Positions 6,732 to 8,193 of a stretch of DNA of 8,193 nucleotides are shown here, piece after piece; positions within the stretch are counted from its first letter, which is position 1, and the number at the start of each line of letters is the position of its first letter. Position numbers and translations under genes: made by a program. The stretch is from the NCBI RefSeq assembly GCF_014384895.1, contig NZ_JACRSQ010000056.1, positions 1-8,193 of the forward strand. Direction: 5' to 3'. Under the pieces are notes generated by a model. That model saw only the letters and a program-made list of their open reading frames with translations, made no database searches and was not told the DNA's origin. This DNA comes from Bianquea renquensis (GTDB lineage Bacteria > Bacillota > Clostridia > Lachnospirales > Bianqueaceae).

Positions 6732-6760
6732 TTGACTTTCTTTAGAATCTCTGGTATACT
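6732..6760 (+). promoter_or_regulatory. Sigma-A-type promoter for ssrA
   Basis: TTGACT (6732-6737) and TATACT (6755-6760) are separated by 17 bases. The expected transcript start is near 6767, about 38 bases before the mature tmRNA 5' end, leaving a short leader for 5' processing (RNase P in known systems). Confidence 0.8.
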
Positions 6761-6804
6761 AAATACAGAATTGTGGAATTCTAACTTCACGTTCTCGAAG
6801 ATTC

Positions 6805-7177
6805 GGGGATGTAAAGGTTTCGACGGGGATCGCCGAGGCCTGGGGAGCCATCCGCAGGTTGGGCTGCGTCATCAACCAAACCTTAAATATAAACGCTAAA
6901 AACAATAACAACGCTGATTTCGATTACAACGAAATGGCATTTGCTGCTTAATTAAAGCAGTCCGTTCTGTCTGGGGGTCCCGCGACCTGGAACAGGGCGT
7001 CGACTTAGCGGGGAACTTTTCGTCTTAAGCTTTGCGGGCGATAAAGATCGGATGAAGCTACTGAAATAGCTCTCCTGCTGTTGGGAGTCTATGGAGGGAA
7101 TGTTTGAACAGCAGCTGTGATGGAAGAGCCCCGGACGGAGGGATTTTCGGACAGGAGTTCGATTCTCCTCATCTCCA
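6805..7177 (+). ncRNA. ssrA: tmRNA (transfer-messenger RNA)
   Basis: tmRNA enters stalled ribosomes, tags the incomplete protein for proteolysis and releases the ribosome, with SmpB as partner. The 5' end GGGGATG (6805-6811) pairs with CATCTCC (7170-7176), with one G-U, as the acceptor stem. The hallmark GGTTTCGACGGGG follows at 6816-6828. The T-arm is AGGAG-TTCGATT-CTCCT at 7153-7169. A first pseudoknot can be drawn just before the tag: CGCA/TGCG (6853-6856 with 6865-6868) interleaved with GGTTG/CAACC (6857-6861 with 6873-6877). The base after the acceptor is A7177, followed by TTA rather than CCA, so CCA must be added after transcription. The length is 373 bases without CCA, normal for bacteria. 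Promoter and terminator flank it closely. Open frames on the opposite strand here are spurious. Confidence 0.97.
6895..6951 (+). other. tmRNA proteolysis-tag reading frame
   Basis: Starting at the likely resume codon GCT 6895, the frame reads AKNNNADFDYNEMAFAA and ends at TAA 6949-6951. The alanine start, Asn/Asp-rich middle and hydrophobic-Ala-Ala end are standard for ssrA tags. The final FAA replaces the more usual LAA. The resume codon is inferred from position and from the tag ending. Confidence 0.9.
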
Positions 7178-7181
7178 TTAG

Positions 7182-7209
7182 AAAACACCAGGAATTCCTG
7201 GTGTTTTTT
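7182..7209 (+). terminator. Intrinsic terminator of ssrA
   Basis: AAAACACCAGG (7182-7192) and CCTGGTGTTTT (7197-7207) form an 11-bp stem around AATT, followed by further T's. It begins five bases after the tmRNA 3' end. A short second hairpin, CCGCC-GAGA-GGCGG at 7222-7235, lies just downstream; its role is unclear. Confidence 0.92.
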
Positions 7210-7278
7210 CTATAGGAAAGACCGCCGAGAGGCGGACCTAGCTATATTCCTGTTTAGCATCACTCTGATGTATTGATA

Positions 7279-7307
7279 TGGACAAATGCCTGGAAACCGT
7301 GTATAGT
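7279..7307 (+). promoter_or_regulatory. Sigma-A-type promoter for the DUF2461 gene
   Basis: TGGACA (7279-7284) and TATAGT (7302-7307) are separated by 17 bases, each one base from consensus. The expected start of transcription is near 7314, about 36 bases before the ATG at 7350. The promoter overlaps an upstream in-frame ATG at 7278, which therefore could not be on this transcript. Confidence 0.65.
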
Positions 7308-7349
7308 AAAGCATATCATTCCATAACTTTTACTGGGAGGCAACCCGTC

Positions 7350-8024
7350 ATGCCCTTTTCACCAAAAACATTAGATTTTTTATGGGAAAATCGTATGCGC
7401 AACAGCCGAGATTGGTTTGAAGAACATAAGTCCGAGTATCGGAGCTATGTGGTGGAACCTCTCTGTGAACTGGTCGAAGCGCTGACGCCCACCATGTTAC
7501 AAATCGACAGCCTATTCACCGTTGACCCGAGAGTCGACAAAACGATCAGCCGGATTTGGCGGGATACTCGGTATTCCCATGATAAATCCTTATATCGCGA
7601 TACCATGTGGATTATATTTAAACGCGGTAAAATGCACGGCACCGAAGTGCCTGGATTTTATTTTGAGATTACCTGTGATGGTTTCAACTATGGATGCGGC
7701 TTTTATCACGCTTCGACCAACTTTATGGACACTATGCGCCAGCAGATTCTTGAGAATCGCTCTGCTTTTCGTGAAGCTCTCTCAGCCTTTGCCGCTCAAA
7801 CTACATTTACTATAGAGGGCGACTGCTATAAACGACCGCACTTTCCCGACGCCGCCCCAGAGCTACAAAACTGGCTGGAACGTCGCAATATTTGTTTTAT
7901 TGCCGAAAGCGATGACGCAAAGCTTCTCTTTTCCCGTGACCTTGCCGATGTCTTGGCCGTGGATTTTCTAAAGCTGCGTTCGATCTATGATTTTTTGCTC
8001 CACGTGTCCATGAGCTCTAACTGA
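7350..8024 (+). CDS. DUF2461 domain protein (TIGR02453 family)
   Basis: The 224-residue protein shows the family pattern throughout: FSPKTLDFLWENRMRNSRDWFEEHKSEY (3-30; the FL..N..NxxxWFxxxKxxY block), then ISRIWRDTRYSHDKSLYRD (66-84), which matches the ISRIxRDxRFSxDKxPY motif, and the GFYFEI/GFYHAS region (102-122). The length matches the family and no signal or membrane segment is seen. The biochemical function of the family is not known to me. The frame is open from ATG 7278, but that codon has no RBS and lies upstream of the predicted transcript start. ATG 7350 has GGGAGG nine bases before it and begins right at the conserved domain, so I chose it. It follows ssrA on the same strand but is separated from it by a strong terminator. 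Confidence 0.88.
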   Translation: MPFSPKTLDFLWENRMRNSRDWFEEHKSEYRSYVVEPLCELVEALTPTMLQIDSLFTVDPRVDKTISRIWRDTRYSHDKSLYRDTMWIIFKRGKMHGTEVPGFYFEITCDGFNYGCGFYHASTNFMDTMRQQILENRSAFREALSAFAAQTTFTIEGDCYKRPHFPDAAPELQNWLERRNICFIAESDDAKLLFSRDLADVLAVDFLKLRSIYDFLLHVSMSSN

Positions 8025-8086
8025 ATTGCCGGAGAGGCACAAAAGCAGAGCCGATCCCTGTGATCTTCCTATCATGATCAGCCCCA

Positions 8087-8124
8087 TGTCAAGTAGACAA
8101 GCGAAATATCTAAAATAAGATTAT
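8087..8124. mobile_element. IS-like terminal sequence resembling the left-edge IS end
   Basis: TGTCAAGTAGACAAG begins at 8087. From 8091, 22 of 26 bases match the left IS end read on the minus strand (103 down to 78). Such imperfect similarity suits either the other inverted-repeat end of the same kind of IS or the same end of a diverged copy. The element would extend to the right, out of the window. The TG at 8087 fits an IS3-type terminus. There is no internal transposase sequence long enough to confirm it. Confidence 0.45.
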
Positions 8125-8128
8125 AGGC

Positions 8129-8160
8129 ATCCGCCATATCTGTGTTCAGATATGGCGGAT
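8129..8160. terminator. Perfect 14-bp hairpin at the right edge, possible terminator
   Basis: ATCCGCCATATCTG (8129-8142) pairs perfectly with CAGATATGGCGGAT (8147-8160) around the loop TGTT. The flanks are A/T rich but there is no clean T run on either strand (ATTTATGTT to the right; GCCTATAATCTTATTTT on the minus strand). It could terminate transcription leaving a transposase on the minus strand, stop DUF2461 readthrough, or shield an IS from outside transcription. Confidence 0.45.
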
Positions 8161-8167
8161 ATTTATG

Positions 8168-8193
8168 TTATACACACCATTTGGCCTTATAGG
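8168..8193 (-). CDS. Possible C-terminal end of a transposase entering from the right edge (very short)
   Basis: On the minus strand the last complete codons before TAA (8170-8168) read YKAKWCV. IS3-type OrfB proteins often end a few residues after a P-x-x-Y-(R/K) motif, and this frame is followed by a hairpin and then the IS-like end at 8087, the order expected for the 3' end of an IS. Seven residues are not enough to prove it. If correct, the right-hand element points left, in the same orientation as the left-edge one. Confidence 0.2.

Noticed and set aside
6952..7188. 78-codon open frame on the minus strand across the tmRNA 3' half
   Set aside because: It is antisense to ssrA; its open frame is explained by the structured RNA gene and matches the kind of spurious protein often called over such genes.
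8165..8193. Plus-strand ATG frame (MLYTPFGLI...) after the right hairpin
   Set aside because: Its RBS-like GGCGG is part of the hairpin arm, only nine residues are visible and they match nothing I know.

Overview
The window looks like chromosomal DNA from an anaerobic Firmicute of the class Clostridia. The clues are a 2-hydroxyacyl-CoA-dehydratase-type activase module, a VanY-like lipoprotein carboxypeptidase, strong AGGAGG-type ribosome binding sites, TTG starts and a Firmicute-style tmRNA. Base composition is mid-range and I cannot name a genus. All protein genes except the one at the right end lie on the minus strand.

Layout: (a) 1-114 is the 5' end of an IS3-like insertion sequence, with the first 20 codons of its OrfA leading off the left edge. 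(b) 154-1029 (-) is a VanY/M15B D,D-carboxypeptidase lipoprotein. (c) 1152-2468 (-) is argH, standing alone without other arginine genes. (d) 2622-3515 (-) is a YkuE/YaeI-type metallophosphoesterase with a TTG start and a perfect consensus promoter. (e) 3578-6527 (-) is a three-gene operon joined by two ATGA overlaps. It encodes two paralogous cysteine-bearing proteins of the dehydratase-like (DUF2229/COG3580-COG3581) type and one BadF/HgdC-type ATPase activase with an extra cysteine-rich tail. A 34-codon small ORF with its own strong RBS overlaps the start of the first gene. (f) 6732-7209 (+) is ssrA (tmRNA) with a clear promoter and terminator; it encodes the tag AKNNNADFDYNEMAFAA and does not encode its 3' CCA. 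(g) 7350-8024 (+) is a DUF2461 protein whose promoter lies inside the longest open frame, which sets the start. (h) From about 8087 to the end there is a second IS-like end resembling the left one, a perfect 14-bp hairpin and perhaps the last codons of a transposase.

The point of most interest is the three-gene operon. By family knowledge, an ATP-dependent activase injects a low-potential electron into a partner Fe-S protein. Here the partner appears to be a heteromer of two related subunits. No CoA-transferase, dehydrogenase or ligase lies nearby to reveal a substrate, so the reaction is unknown. The housekeeping genes around it (argH, ssrA) and the flanking IS-like ends give no metabolic clue.
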